Shown here: positions 1 to 11,720 of the stretch, piece after piece
Position numbering within the stretch: position 1 is the stretch's first letter
How the letters are laid out: each line of letters begins with the position of its first letter
Assembly: GCF_905475465.1 (NCBI RefSeq)
Contig: NC_062239.1
Span: forward strand, 2,418,001-2,482,000
Length of the DNA stretch: 64,000 nucleotides
Origin: Pieris napi
Lineage: Eukaryota > Arthropoda > Insecta > Lepidoptera > Pieridae
Reading direction: 5' to 3'
Program-made: the position numbers and the translations under genes
Notes under the pieces: generated by a model
Database searches by the model: none
What the model was told of the DNA's origin: nothing
The model's input: only the letters and a program-made list of their open reading frames with translations

Positions 1-426
1 TGAAATCTCTTTTTTCAGATTTAGTAGATATATCAAAATATCTTCACATAACAGCTTAAGTAACCGTTAATTATTTACCGTCTCTAAGTAAGGACTGAAC
101 TTTTAAATAAGAAACTTAGTCCTTTTACGTACATAATTAAAACATTACATACCTAGGTAATGTATTAATAGTAATAGAACCAAAACTATTTCGTAATTAT
201 CACAAATATAAACTATTAGTCTTAGCATAATCTCCGTACATTTCCGCTCTGGGCCCATTTAACAAACGTAAGCCACTAATTGACACGCAAAACAACTATG
301 TTCACCGCAAATAGTGATATAACGTCTATGAGTCACCTTGTCATCTACAAATTCGAGTTAATTATTTCCTTCCTTGTGTACGAAAAGTTTACCTTATGCT
401 GATATAATAAAACACATTAAAAAAAA
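1..426. other. AT-rich 5' flank, no gene seen
   Basis: AT-rich sequence with stops in all frames. I see no coding, RNA or repeat signal that I can name. Confidence 0.5.
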
Positions 427-725
427 CGTGTGTGTACTTGCGTTAAAAGTTATACTACTTTGTGGTAAAGATAAAGATCTTTTTAATTTTTTTATTATTC
501 GCCTTATTCTACGTTTGTAGAAAACACGACACTAACAATAGAAAAAAGGTATTTAATACATTGAAAGTTTTATTACAACGCATTATCTAGTTAAATAAAG
601 TTTATTTAAATATCACAAAAAAATTACATCAGGGTGTCGGATTTTTGTGACGGTGTGCGCGCGCATCATAAAATTTTACTCTCATCATTTTTCCCTGACG
701 CGCCAAAAGAAGTATAAGTTTAAAA
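427..725 (+). mobile_element. Diverged copy 1 of a GAAGTTATACTTC-type MITE
   Basis: Both ends resemble the better copies at 4421-4781 and 26158-26730. The left end reads gtgtgtacttgcgtt followed by a variant of the agttatactact motif. The right end keeps the gtgcgcgcgcatc block and the cgcgccaaaagaagtata block. The middle is diverged. It is a non-autonomous DNA-transposon-like repeat with no ORF. The superfamily is not determined. Confidence 0.55.
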
Positions 726-770
726 ATCTATATTTTAGATTTGAGATGATAATGTGTATGTATTATTTAT

Positions 771-990
771 GAGCTGTGGCCTAGTGGCTTCAGCGTGCGA
801 CTCTCATGTCTGAGGCAGGTAAGTTCGACGGCTGTGCGTCGATAATTTTTGTCTACGCGTTTAAGGTGAAATAAACTATCGTGAGAAAACCTGACAGCGT
901 GAGTCAAGGCTTATCTCCCACCTGTCTATTAGAACAAAACAAATGAGCAGCAACCAAAAATCGGAGGTCCAGACTTGTAAGGCTGTAGAG
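771..990 (+). repeat. Degenerate tRNA-derived SINE
   Basis: The head (ggcctagtggcttcagcgtg, then gactctcat) matches the A-box region of the fuller SINE copies at 28317 and 5046. The B box is decayed (gtaagttcgac). Weak matches to the SINE body continue to about 990 (atcgtgagaaaacctgacag, gaggtccagac). It is not a functional tRNA gene: there is no cloverleaf and no proper acceptor stem. Confidence 0.6.
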
Positions 991-2746
991 TTTTGTTTTT
1001 ATCTTTGATTACTCGTCAATTATATACATACTAATTTAATGTTTCAATATCGCTTTGATAGTTTAAAATACTACTACTAAATACGAGTTTTCCTAATCAA
1101 AATCAAATTAGTTTTTGAATTTACATATACCTAAACCTGAAATTAATATTAACACTTTGTTCGTTGCGAAAATTTACCCCATAAAGAAATATGATGTATG
1201 GTTGTTGGCTCGAAGCGTTTTATTAGCCGACTAAATCAGTCGTTACAGAAAGCAGTTTTGCAGAAACTCAACACTGTTGAACCATTACTCAGGGCATCGT
1301 ATGGACGGAACACGCCTCCACTTTGTTCTGTAAACAGTATTTTCTATGCGGTTTTCTCATACACATTGGGCATGCAAACTCAAACTTACTTATAGAGCGA
1401 GCACCTCACTTTGTGTCTAAAATGTATTGGATTTCGAGATATTTAGTGCTAAAATTCCAGTCTGAATCTTATCCTTAAAAAAAATATGCTGTAACAACAC
1501 AAGGAGCCCCTGGAACTAGTCAGAACAGATTTAAAAGACTACCTACAGATGTTCCGTGGAACATGGTACATATAGCAAAAAAAATACAAATAGGAAGAAA
1601 TAAAGCAGAAAGTAATCTGAAAGTAGTAGTTTTTTTAGTACCGGTGACCCCAGTGCTGCCGTTCGATTCTGTTAATCCGTGAGTTCACCTCGCACTAGCA
1701 ACGCTCCCTGATTTGAGCGCGATCGCCGCTGCGAAAACCGCTGTGAGAGTTCGAAAAGTGAGTTACAGAATCGCAAACCTGGTGCTTTCCTGGTTCGACG
1801 AATAAGTATCGACATACAGCGAGGAATTTCATTAAAGGTCCACTGCCACAGGGACGTTTTAATTTTTAATTTTCTTTAAAAAAAAATTTCTATTACCTCG
1901 TAGGTTAAGAAAATTGTCAATACAAATAATAAGTATGTAGCATGAAAAAAAATATCCGAAATGAATGGTCTGTACCTAGTCCCCAAGCTAGCCCAATGCG
2001 TATTGGAGACTTCACATTCGTCCATAGAATGATGCCTGATGCCCGAGTATCGTACGATTTTTTTGAACATTTGTTTTTGTAATTTAAATATTATGTAATA
2101 CAATTTAAATGTATTTCCTTCCCCAAATTCCCCGGTTTTACCTTGTTTTAATTGATTGGCTTGATAATTCTATTTTAAACTGGTTTATATTTCCCAATTT
2201 ATTAACAAACATTAAGTAATTTTAGGAAGCATATGAAGAGCAGTGAACTTAACTTTGGATCTAAAAGTGTAATAAATGACTCAGCGCGTATGCAAAAGCT
2301 ATTGTGAAATATGCGAGTTGCATTTTTTCATACGAAAGCATGTTAATGTCGTTCCGTGCCAAGAGATGTCGCTACGTGCCTTCAGTCTGTAAAATTACGA
2401 CCCATCGCCCATAAAGGATGCGATTTAGTGCTTTACGAAAGCAAATTTACGGATAAAACTTATCATTTTCGCAACAAATACTGTATTTAAAAATTGTAAT
2501 TAAGAATGTTTTTCGGTTATTTCGATTACAATATTCAATGATAAATATTATCATTGATATACATAATATTATATCTAAAGCGAGAGTATTTTTGTAAGGA
2601 ATAAACTTAAAAACTACTGAATTTAAATATGTTTTCTCTATTTGATTGCCATTGAATTTGCCCAAATCCATGAGTTATGATAATCTATGCTATATTATAT
2701 ACGAAATATTTAAACTCCAGCCTTGCGAACCCAGGAAAGGAAGAAT
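991..2746. other. Gene-free flank; GC-richer patch at about 1628-1860
   Basis: Mostly AT-rich with no credible ORF. A 65-codon frame at 1198 has no recognisable domain. Bases 1628-1860 are richer in CpG than their surroundings. They may be a decayed insertion or a regulatory patch, and nothing more can be said. Confidence 0.4.
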
Positions 2747-2780
2747 TTTAATTACGTGTTGCAATCAACACGTAATTAAA
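2747..2780. repeat. Perfect 15-bp inverted repeat with 4-nt loop
   Basis: The arm tttaattacgtgttg is followed by caat and then the exact reverse complement caacacgtaattaaa. The 34-bp structure would form a perfect hairpin. There is no T-rich terminator context and no known function. Confidence 0.8.
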
Positions 2781-2889
2781 TTAAATCTTTAATAATAGTC
2801 CCAATGCATATTATAGACAATCTTTACTCTCTAAGTTATACACAATCTACTGTTTTTTTCGTATCACGTGGTTATAGTAAAGCTACTTT

Positions 2890-3080
2890 AATATCTGTAA
2901 GTGTGGCAACACTGTGGCCGAGGGGGTAGGGGTGTTATTTGTAGGGCTCGCGTGTGAATTATTCGTGGGTTCACGCGCGCTGTTTGCCCGTCTTGTGAAG
3001 TGCTGAACCCTCGTTAATGAAATTTCATATCGTCTCGCTCCATTGTCGGTAATCTTCCCGCTGCCTATTCAATACAGAAA
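2890..3080. promoter_or_regulatory. Short CpG-richer island, possible cis-element
   Basis: A local block contains cgcgtgtg and ttcacgcgcg words in otherwise AT-rich DNA. Non-repetitive CpG-rich patches like this recur along the locus and are candidates for regulatory DNA. This is inference only. Confidence 0.2.
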
Positions 3081-4420
3081 CACTTGACTCGCCTATTATG
3101 TTTGTTCAACTGAAAATTAGGCTTCAATTGTTACGAAATAACCACTACGTATTAAAGTATTTTTATAACTATTCTTAGTTTTGTTTATTTTAGAGGAATT
3201 TCATGCATAACTCAATAATCACAATAAATTACATTCTTTTTATAATTGTGTTATTGCAATACTTAAATCATTAATTTTGTTATTGTTGTTTTAACCTTTA
3301 ACTTTAACCTTTAGATATTATTTTATTTTGCTGGTGGTGTACATACTATCGGGACAGCGTCGTTTTAATATTTTTCTAATTTAGTGGCCCAAAAAAAAAA
3401 CAATTGGATTGTGTCTAAAATGCATCTTATTTTGACATTAAGGAGTCAAAAGTATCGTTTGAATTTATTCTCAGAGTTTACGAACGTTTTTTTCAATCGC
3501 AAGTGAGACACGGCTTTTCTTGTTAAACATCTATTACGTAAGTATTTCCGTAATAAAACATATTTCGTTCGTTCAATTAGTTTTTAAGTACATATATTAT
3601 TATAAATGTCTCACTATTATGTACTATTATGCTTACAAGTAGGTGCTTGTAGCAAAAGTAATAGAGGCAGTTAATTGAGAGAAATAGACAATTACGTCAG
3701 CGCCATGCTTCACTGGTCGTAACGGTGGGCTAACTGCTCAAAAATACATGTAACTTCTAGATATGTTGGTATGTTATTATATGTTCATATATGACGATTT
3801 TTTTAAATGTCCTTTAACACATTATAAGAATTAGGCTAGGTACATTTATTTAAAATAATAACTTAAATTACTAAACAAAAGCTTTAAAAAAATAATAAAA
3901 TATAAAATTTTAAAAGTTCTATATACCTACTAGAATGGTTTAAATGTTTAAAAAAATATTAAATTTAGAACGTGAATCGGATTTTTATTTTTAAAATTAA
4001 AATAAATTGCGATAAAATAAAAGTACCTTTTTGTTTTAATATTTTAAAAATATTAATTTACAGAACAATACAATCTAAATCAAAGATATTAAACGCTCCA
4101 TTAATTTCGTATCACCAAATTTAAAGAAAATATTCCCATTGAAAACGATGTAGGTATATTTTATTATATATTTATCGTAATAAAATATTTGGTAGCGATT
4201 AGATATAGTCAGATTGTATCGCTTTATATTCGAATAAATTGAAACAGTTGGGTAAATATGCTGAGGAATGAACAAAGCCCATTGGATGTCAAAGCCTACC
4301 ATTGACACAACTGTTGTCTAGACTCTTGTATAGGTATACCTACGTATCTCAAGATCCGATCTCATATTATATTGAGATGGTCAAAATTAGCAGTGAGATT
4401 CTAGATACGGATAAAAAAAA
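3081..4420. other. AT-rich spacer, nothing identified
   Basis: Low-complexity AT-rich DNA with many A and T runs. No coding, RNA or bounded repeat features were seen. Confidence 0.5.
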
Positions 4421-4781
4421 GGGTGCGTGTAGGTACCTACTTATGTACGCGGGTAAGAAGTAATACTTTTTTGGCATTATTAAAAAAAGTTTTTGATTGC
4501 ATGCAAATAATTAATTACAATTAAATAGGTACTGGAAAAGGAGTCATTATAGTCAATAAAGTTCAGTTTACATTTGAAAAATTAAATAAATAAATATTTA
4601 TTATTATTCTCTTACAAAAAGTGTAACATAAATTCTATTATTATTCGAATGTTATTTTTAAATTATGTCCAAAGCCGTAGGCAACTTCATTCTGTTAATT
4701 TTGTGTCACGGTGCGCGCGCATCGTAAAATTTCACTCTCATCAATTTTTCATAACGCGCCTAAAGAAGTATAACTTCAAAA
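4421..4781 (+). mobile_element. Copy 2 of the GAAGTTATACTTC-type MITE
   Basis: It aligns almost end to end with the copy at 26158-26730. The left end is gggtgcgtgt, followed by a variant of aagaagttatacttcttt. The shared body contains ggagtcattatagtcaat and ttcagtttacatttgaaaa. The right end reads gcgcctaaagaagtataac. The right end is roughly the inverse of the left, so the element has short imperfect terminal inverted repeats. It lacks about 200 bp of interior present in copy 3 and has no ORF. Confidence 0.75.
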
Positions 4782-5045
4782 ATATTTAGGTACAAAATTT
4801 TAACTGATTATAGGTACAACTCTAAGTACGACTTTAAGCGTTTGATTAAATAATCTACTTCTGTAGTTTAGGAATCATTAAATTCTTCATATAGATATAA
4901 TTTAGAAAAATACTTCCTCAATGAAATCTAAACTAATTTTAAATAGATAAAATAAAATGCTGTTATCAAATTTATAGTGCGTACATTAGATTGTGATTTG
5001 CTGACTTAAAAGATAGCAATATTTAACTAAATATAAAAATAAATA

Positions 5046-5322
5046 TCAGTGGCGCTACAACTTCTTTAGGTCTTGGCCTCAGATTTCTGAATCTGTTTCA
5101 TGAACATTTTTAAAGGCAAATAGGTGATCAGCCTCCAGTGCCTGACACACGCCGAGTTTTTGGGTCTAAGACATGTCGGTTTCCTCACGATGTTTTCCTT
5201 CACCGAGTGCGAGTGTTAAATGCGCACATAGAAAGAAAGTCCATTGGTGCACAGCCGGGGATCGAACCTACGACCTCAGGTACGAGAGTCGCACGCTGAA
5301 GACACTAGGCCAACACAACTCT
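5046..5322 (-). repeat. tRNA-derived SINE, near full length
   Basis: Read on the minus strand it starts ttggcctagtgtcttcagcg (A-box region) and has ggttcgatcccc (B box) about 45 nt later. A conserved body follows (accaatggactttctttcta, then caccgag and a gaaacagattcagaaatctg tail block), ending tagcgccactgatatttat. RNA polymerase III boxes at tRNA spacing identify a tRNA-derived SINE. Moths carry many such elements. It is mobilised in trans by a LINE. Confidence 0.85.
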
Positions 5323-5847
5323 AATTTAACTAAAACCATAATTTAAAAAAAGAATATTGTAGTGTTAATAGCAGACAAAAATAAAGCCTCCATTGTATTT
5401 ATTTCGAAAGAATATTATCTGTAACAAAACAAGAGTGTCCTGCCACCCCATTGTTCAGCTTTCACGCACAGCGGGATAATATAAATCCAATTTTGCTCCT
5501 TTCATATTAGATCATGTCGTTCAACCAAAATAAAACTTTTTCTTAGTTTTACACTTCAAGTAATTTATAGTTTAAAAAAAAATATATATGTAATTTATTT
5601 GCCATTCTTACTTGTAGCTATTTAGTAAAAAATATGCTTTTAAAATGTATTCTTGTGAATAAAACATTAGCATTCTTTCTTTAGCCTTAGCAGATGGAAT
5701 AGTGAATTGAAGCCAAGTTTTTGTTTAGTCAGTTATTCATCAGCATAGCAGAAATATGCATAATGATCAGCCAGTGAGGCGTCACGGACTAGGTTTTCTA
5801 CGAAGATTTATTGGACGACAGTTGCCTATAAAATCACCCGGAGTGTG
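5323..5847. other. Spacer, nothing identified
   Basis: AT-rich sequence with no convincing ORF or bounded repeat. Confidence 0.4.
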
Positions 5848-6353
5848 AATGGGGACCCGTAACGGTTTTATGTTATAAATGCAGTTTTATAGTCCTTGAG
5901 AAACTAAAACATAAGGTGTAAAAAATTTTGTTCTACGACCAAAACTGACAAAGTTATGGGCAAAATACCAAACAAGGTTTACTGACCGCGCGAACGAAAG
6001 CAATGACGTCACAATATCTCAACGCTTGCCGCTGAACCACAGCGCGCCCCGCGCTGTTTATTCTGTTAGCGATACTCGTCCAACACGGAGCGTAACGTCA
6101 CCAGTTTATACCCAATCGATTAATAAGTGATTTGATTTGTTTAATATTATAATATAACAAATCAGTGGTAGAAATAAGAAAGATATCGGTTTTGAGCAAG
6201 CGCAATCCGATAATCTACCTAAATGGTATTTGATTATCTTAGTAATCATTTAAACTATACAAGCGCTGAAATTCGTGGTTGGAAACTTCAGAGGTAAGCA
6301 AATCTCATTGTCAACCTAATCAAAACAGCAGGATAATAAGTAGGTCAGGAATA

Positions 6354-7311
6354 CAGGGTCGTATTCAGGCCCGGGAAAATTCCCAGTAAGGTTTATGGAT
6401 ATGAACATGTTACCGGGAATATTCTTCTCAATGTTTCTGGGTGCATTGCCAGTCGGAAATCTTATTGGGAGTTAGTTCCTAGTATTGTTAGTAGGCAACG
6501 GACGGCACATTGCTGGTAAGTAAGTAAGAAAAGTGCCCGACGAAATGATTAATTTTATTTCAATCTCATCGACTTGCGTATTGTTGTCGTCTAGTTTTGT
6601 CAGTGCAAATGAATATAAGAAACAAAGTAATCGGTAGGTATACTTTATTCGTTTACCTTGGATTGTTTGAACAAGCAATCCTAATGAGAATGAAATAATC
6701 TTCTGCTCAAGTCGGATGACTATAGATGACTGTAGCAAAGCAGAAGAAGCAACATTATCGCAAGCTGATTCACCATTATGGAGGGAACTAAGATACTGCA
6801 GAGTAACGGCGTCAAAAATTCACGAAACTGCAAACTGCAAGACTGATGGTGTTTTAGTTGAACAGATTTTCGGGGCATCCATACAGGAGACAGTCGCTAT
6901 GGAAAGAGAAAAACGTCTTGTAAAAATATTCGCAAAGAGTTTTAAAAAAAAGGCGTAAAATACGTCTAGCAGTTTTCGCGTGAAAAGCGTTCAACAGACA
7001 GACAAGAAATTCAAAAACAATATTTTTGGTTTCTATTGCGTGTATGGAGCTCTCATAACTCGATTATTCAAAAAATTATTCAATGTATAGAATTCACTTT
7101 GGCTACAGTTTTATTACCTACAGATACATATTCCCCAAAGCGGGAATGTTCCGGCATTGGGAAATATTCCCGGGAACGGCAAATTTCATTTAGTTGAGCC
7201 TCAGTACGACCCTGGGTTTTACCAGACTACTGAGGAAGGGTTATTAGAAATTTCACTACTTACACTTTTTATCATTTATTTATTCATTGAAATACACCTA
7301 GTACGACCCTG
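6354..7311. mobile_element. Inner CAGGGTCGTA-ended insertion or rearranged block
   Basis: It begins cagggtcgtattcaggc after ta (6352-6353). It ends agtacgaccctg before ta (7312-7313), so 12-bp ends are inverted and the flanks fit a TA target duplication. A third copy of the same end lies at 7203-7214, so the true right boundary is uncertain and two events may be stacked. The YqaJ-like fragment lies inside this block. Confidence 0.4.
6716..6958 (+). pseudogene. Fragment of a YqaJ-type phage-recombinase nuclease ORF
   Basis: An 80-codon open frame. Residues about 18-45 contain a W-x-x-L-R-x-x-R-V-T-A-S pattern, with a later LVEQIFGA segment. These are typical of the N-terminal part of the YqaJ/lambda-exonuclease-like domain found in many insect transposon-associated proteins. 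Intact proteins are several hundred residues long. This one stops after a lysine-rich tail and lacks the catalytic acidic residues further on, so it is a relic or a single exon of a dead transposon gene. Recognition is by motif only. Confidence 0.45.
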
Positions 7312-7379
7312 TATTTTTCTTTAACATTCGTAAACAAGTTTTACTAAGATACTGTTTACCACATGAGTAATGTAAGGTG

Positions 7380-7518
7380 TACTGTCACCCCTCTTCATGA
7401 CAGTACACCATTTTTTGCGCACTTTCAGGTCCCTTGGCACATTAAAAAACAGTTTTTCAGGTGTACTAGTTGAAGTATTAGTACATTTCGGTACTATACA
7501 GTACTTATAATGCGGCAT
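7380..7518 (-). pseudogene. THAP zinc-finger domain fragment
   Basis: Starting at the methionine codon 7516-7518, the minus strand reads MPHYKYC-x3-C, then a PEKLFFNVPRD stretch and KVRKKW. This follows the THAP layout: N-terminal M-P, C-x2-4-C, a conserved F-P pair, then a tryptophan. The closing C-x2-H pair is not found before the frame runs out near 7321, so the domain is truncated. THAP domains bind DNA in P-element-like and related transposases. It lies next to the right terminal repeat and points inward, as expected of a transposase gene start. Confidence 0.55.
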
Positions 7519-7919
7519 ATTTTCACATAAAAACCACAAAACCACATCACGACCCGCGCAGATCGAGTGAACTTTAATAAATGAATGGCGAAGAGCGAGC
7601 GCGCGGTCCGTAGGGAAATCGTGACGTCACATGAGCATTTCGGCCGCGCCGCGGTTGGCTTGTACAAAATGTGTAATATCTTCGCAACCAATTTACCGAT
7701 TTCAATGATTTAAAAAGTATTGTACCTAATCGAGTAAAAGGAACACCATTATATAGATAATATATGCATTTTCCGACTTGTTACGGGGACCCATTGCGAA
7801 TACGTAAGCTCAACCTATCAACATTGCGATGGGTTCGACGGATATAGGTACTTATATGTATTTAAGATGATAAGTACGGCTTATAACTTTATGCGAAGCG
7901 ATGTTATTGTAAGTAGGCC

Positions 7920-8870
7920 TCGGCTGCTGTTTACGTATAGTGTTGAGTGTAGTGAACTTGTAGTGGCGTCGCTCGGCCACCGCACCACACCCAATCATTG
8001 CAATTCAATTTGTGCGATGTCGCACGCGGGCGAGCCGCTTTGTTTACATTACAGCGGGCCGTGTCTCTCTGCTTGGCCAAGTCCGCCAGCCGCGGCTCGA
8101 TTAAGGACAAATCAATAAGGTAGTCGATAGCGAGCCAGTTTAATAGAGTGAGCGAACTGAGCGGAGCGCCCTCATTACCCCCGCAATTAGCGCACGCCGC
8201 GCTCCCGTCGACGACGCACCCCGCGCGAAAAACGAATAAAAAGAGCTGCCCTCAAAATGGCCGCCGCCTCCCCCCGGCCTCCTGCCACCCCGCGCCGCTT
8301 CGTGATTGCATCCCCGCAGCTCTTATAAATATGGCCGTATTCCTCCCGCCTTTACTGATTGCCCGTATACCCCCCGGTCTCCCCCCGCGACCGCGCCGCC
8401 GGCGTCTGAATAGATAAACGAGTCCACGTGGACTGCCGCGCTTATAAAAATCACCTAGACCAATCGCAGCATTTGCTCACACCATGTTCGCCAATGAGAA
8501 GCCAGAAACGCGTGTAACTCCGCCCTTAATAAGCGATCTCGAACTTAGAGCCAATCGGTGGGCCGTATTGCGCGGATTCAGTTCGTCGTCGACGGTGCGG
8601 TCCACGTGGACTAACTCACACACGTACGAGAGTATAATACCTCGAGTGGAAATAGCTATGACGGCGAAATGTGCGACAGCGAAAAAATAAAATGCGGTCG
8701 GTCGGTGCGGCGGATCGAGCGAGCGAGTGGGTGTAAACAGGGGATATTTTGGTGCGGCTCGTTCATTATTATTGAATGCGCAGCGCTAATGGCACGTCGC
8801 GGGTCGCGGGTCGCGCTTCCTGCTCCTCGCAACGCCGATACCATCGACTTATCTACCGTACACAACATGA
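7920..8870. promoter_or_regulatory. CpG-rich island with CCAAT boxes and two CACGTG palindromes
   Basis: About 950 bp of GC- and CpG-rich, non-repetitive DNA in an AT-rich region, about 3 kb upstream of the groucho start. A perfect 14-bp palindrome agtccacgtggact lies at 8421-8434, and a 12-bp version gtccacgtggac at 8600-8611. Three CCAAT words lie between them (8460-8464, 8491-8495, 8551-8555). TATA-like ttataaaa words occur near 8442 and 8322. It could be a distal promoter for an upstream non-coding exon of groucho, a divergent promoter, or an enhancer. Several short ORFs here are composition artefacts. Confidence 0.5.
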
Positions 8871-11720
8871 TGCAAATCCTATAAAGACACGATCATTCAT
8901 GTACCTATTACTGACGCTTTAAAAAGAATAATAAGATTAAATGCGACGTGAATCCAATTACGTAGGTGGTATCGAGCTACACAGTTATCTAGACAGACAT
9001 GTGGCTACTTTATTCGTCGCCGAGCGTCAGGTAAAAACCAGTCCAAAAGGAAATAGAAGTATGGCGAAGAAGGCGCGAGAGATAGGTATCTGCGTGGGCG
9101 TATTGTGCCCGATAAGTATGCTTGTCCGGTACTCGGTAGTCGCGATCGCAATTCAACGAGCGCTTCGTCTAAAAAACTAATGATACCTACAGCTCACATC
9201 GGACAACTGACAGCAGACTCTGAATACACAATGCGTAGCCATTGTTATAAAAGGTCCTACGTTCCGAATTTAAACAACTCAAGTCTTAAGCGATAGAATT
9301 CTCTCGCAACACAATTCTTAATTAATGATAACATCGAAATCGCATACAGAATAGCTTAATAACACGTTAAATCGCTATTATAACGTTATTATCTTTAAAT
9401 ATATCGGCAGCAAATTACTTACGTAGGCTTTAGACAAGACTAATCGTAAATCAATCGAGGCGTGTTGTGTAAAAGTCAATTAGATTAAAGAGCTGTTTGT
9501 TGAGCTTATGTAATAGTGAGAATGAACTCTAAGAATAGTTGGGTAGGTTCTTAAACTATGACGCACGTCGAACTATGGCGTGGTCATTAAAATGGCATTC
9601 CCTCACGAACAATACGGAGTTACCGGATACCACTTTGAGTCCCAGACGGGGTTAAAAGTTAAATCGAAAGCATAGCTAATACTTGATGTATGCAAATCGC
9701 TTTAATGAAGTTTTAAAATGTATGAGGCTGGTTGTATTCTGTAAACGAGAGCTTCTAGGAAATATACAAATTTTCCTTAATACGCGATTAATTAAGTTAT
9801 GAACATTATTCATACGATGTCACAATTTAAACTGAATAATTATCACATAGTAGGTACAATAGATGACATCATGATGATATTCAAAGAGAAATTTATCTAT
9901 TGTTACTAAACCTACTTATTATACACCTTAATTGAAGACATTGTACATACATATAAAAAAATTACCAATACGCCGTATAAAATATTCACACATGATTGCG
10001 ACACCGAGAAAACATAATAATTTTGTGCACGCTATTTCAAGCAAAAAATATAAGAATGAATCCGAGCCTTCTGGGAAACACGGTTTGAATTGTTTTTTCA
10101 CAGACGACTAATTGTTAGCATTAATTATTAAATTTTATTTTTTACCTGACTTAAACCGATAATGAGCCTTATAATGTTTTATTTAAAAAAGGGTGGATTA
10201 GAAGTTTAGATGTGGACAAAATTGAAGCAGTGTATACTTAAAAAGCGTATTATTAATATGGACGTGTTTGTATTGCAATTAAATACTTTTTGGTTTTAAT
10301 GGGGACATAATAATGTCAATGGAAACTGCTTTTTACATAATGAAATTGCCGGATTTCGTATGTCACAAACTGTTATTTCAATATAATAATTACATTTTAA
10401 GAGACGAATAATTTTAAGTAATTAAAAACGTTTTTAAAAATTTTGTAATTTATTAGTGAATTGTTTATAATGTGTATTCTTATATTTGTATAAAGTAAAC
10501 TGATAGGCATAGGATATTTCAACTATTCCTTTGTATTTTCGTACTAAATACATACCTCGTGAATAAACCAATACTATTTTAAGTGACAGTAAACGAGGGA
10601 ATAAAACGTCCATCCGCTGCTATTGTTACTGAATTGTGTCACACGTCTGTGGGCGAGACATTATTGTAAGCTTCGAGTAAAATAAAAGATTATAAGCGCA
10701 CATAAAAACTTATCTTTTTTCGCCACAGACACGCATTAAGACCATAGAGTCAAATGAGAGGATATAATAGCTCTATTTATTCAAATTAAGGTTTTACTCT
10801 TTAGAATTTAGAATCTTTAATAGACTATTTAATGATTTCTTTAACTGGACTCTTTTAAGTCTTTTAGTGTTGACTGACACAAGTCTTAGGAAATTATTTT
10901 ACCTTTTATCTAGTTGGTTTTTAATTTATTTGGAAATAAAAACTATTCGAATTTTAAAGGGCAAACAAATAGCTCATGACTTCGTCTGCGTACCTAGTTA
11001 AATATTTATCCTGTATTCTAAGGTATAAAACGTAAATTAGGTGGAACTCCTCACTCGCAATTTTATATTTAATACTTGAAGTTTTTTTTTAATTTCATAT
11101 AAATATATATTAGCGTTGTTTACAAAAAGCGCGCGACACTCGATTCTTTTAAAATATATTTGAGAGCTGTCATAATGCGCCTTGAAAATTATTTGTGTAA
11201 TAAAACATTTGTGTGACGCTTTAACTTTAATTGACTTTTGCCATTATTTAAATGGTTTTATTGTTTGATAAGAACCTTTTTCCTCATTTAACATCCTTAA
11301 TTTATGGACACAAGATAATATTGTATATAAATATTATTCTTGTTTTACATATGCTATTACGATATTTCCTAATAAGCAGTTTCTAGTTACCTACCCATCT
11401 AAGGAATAATATGACATTTCTGCATATAGTTTAATTTATTCTTATTATATAAGTAGTACAATGGCAATATTTCAAGATTAGAGGCAGCTTATGTGTTGTA
11501 ATCTTGATTATCTTCCACAATGTTAGATAAATAAAATGGTCATCAATGATTGTCATGAAGAGATTTTATCATCACGTTCGTTCTCGAGATTATTCTAAGC
11601 ACATATGCTTTATTTTATTTTTGGCAGTACTTAAGCCTTGTCAAGATATTTAAAATGTATGGTTTAAATCTAAAAATGTCAGTTCAAGAAATTATATATT
11701 TTATTATGACAACGGCATGC
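8871..11720. other. Spacer between the CpG island and the groucho promoter
   Basis: AT-rich unique-looking sequence with no convincing ORF, RNA gene or bounded repeat. An untranslated 5' exon could be hidden here but cannot be recognised from sequence. Confidence 0.4.

Larger units (their letters stand above)
5848..7795. mobile_element. Decayed two-gene DNA transposon with THAP and YqaJ-like fragments
   Basis: The ends are inverted. The left end is aatggggacccgtaac (5848-5863). The right end, reverse complemented (7780-7795), is aatgggtccccgtaac. Each is followed 10-15 nt inward by an atgca word. Each end has a tgacgtca-type word inside it (near 6004 and 7622), which may be an internal promoter. 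A THAP zinc-finger start lies on the minus strand near the right end. A YqaJ-like nuclease fragment lies on the plus strand in the middle. Repbase superfamilies such as ISL2EU are described as pairing these two activities. I cite that from memory and the assignment is tentative. No clear target duplication was found. Confidence 0.45.

Noticed and set aside
8148..8417. Pro/Arg-rich ORF of 89 codons in the CpG island
   Set aside because: High GC content lengthens random frames. No domain, and neighbouring frames are open on both strands too.
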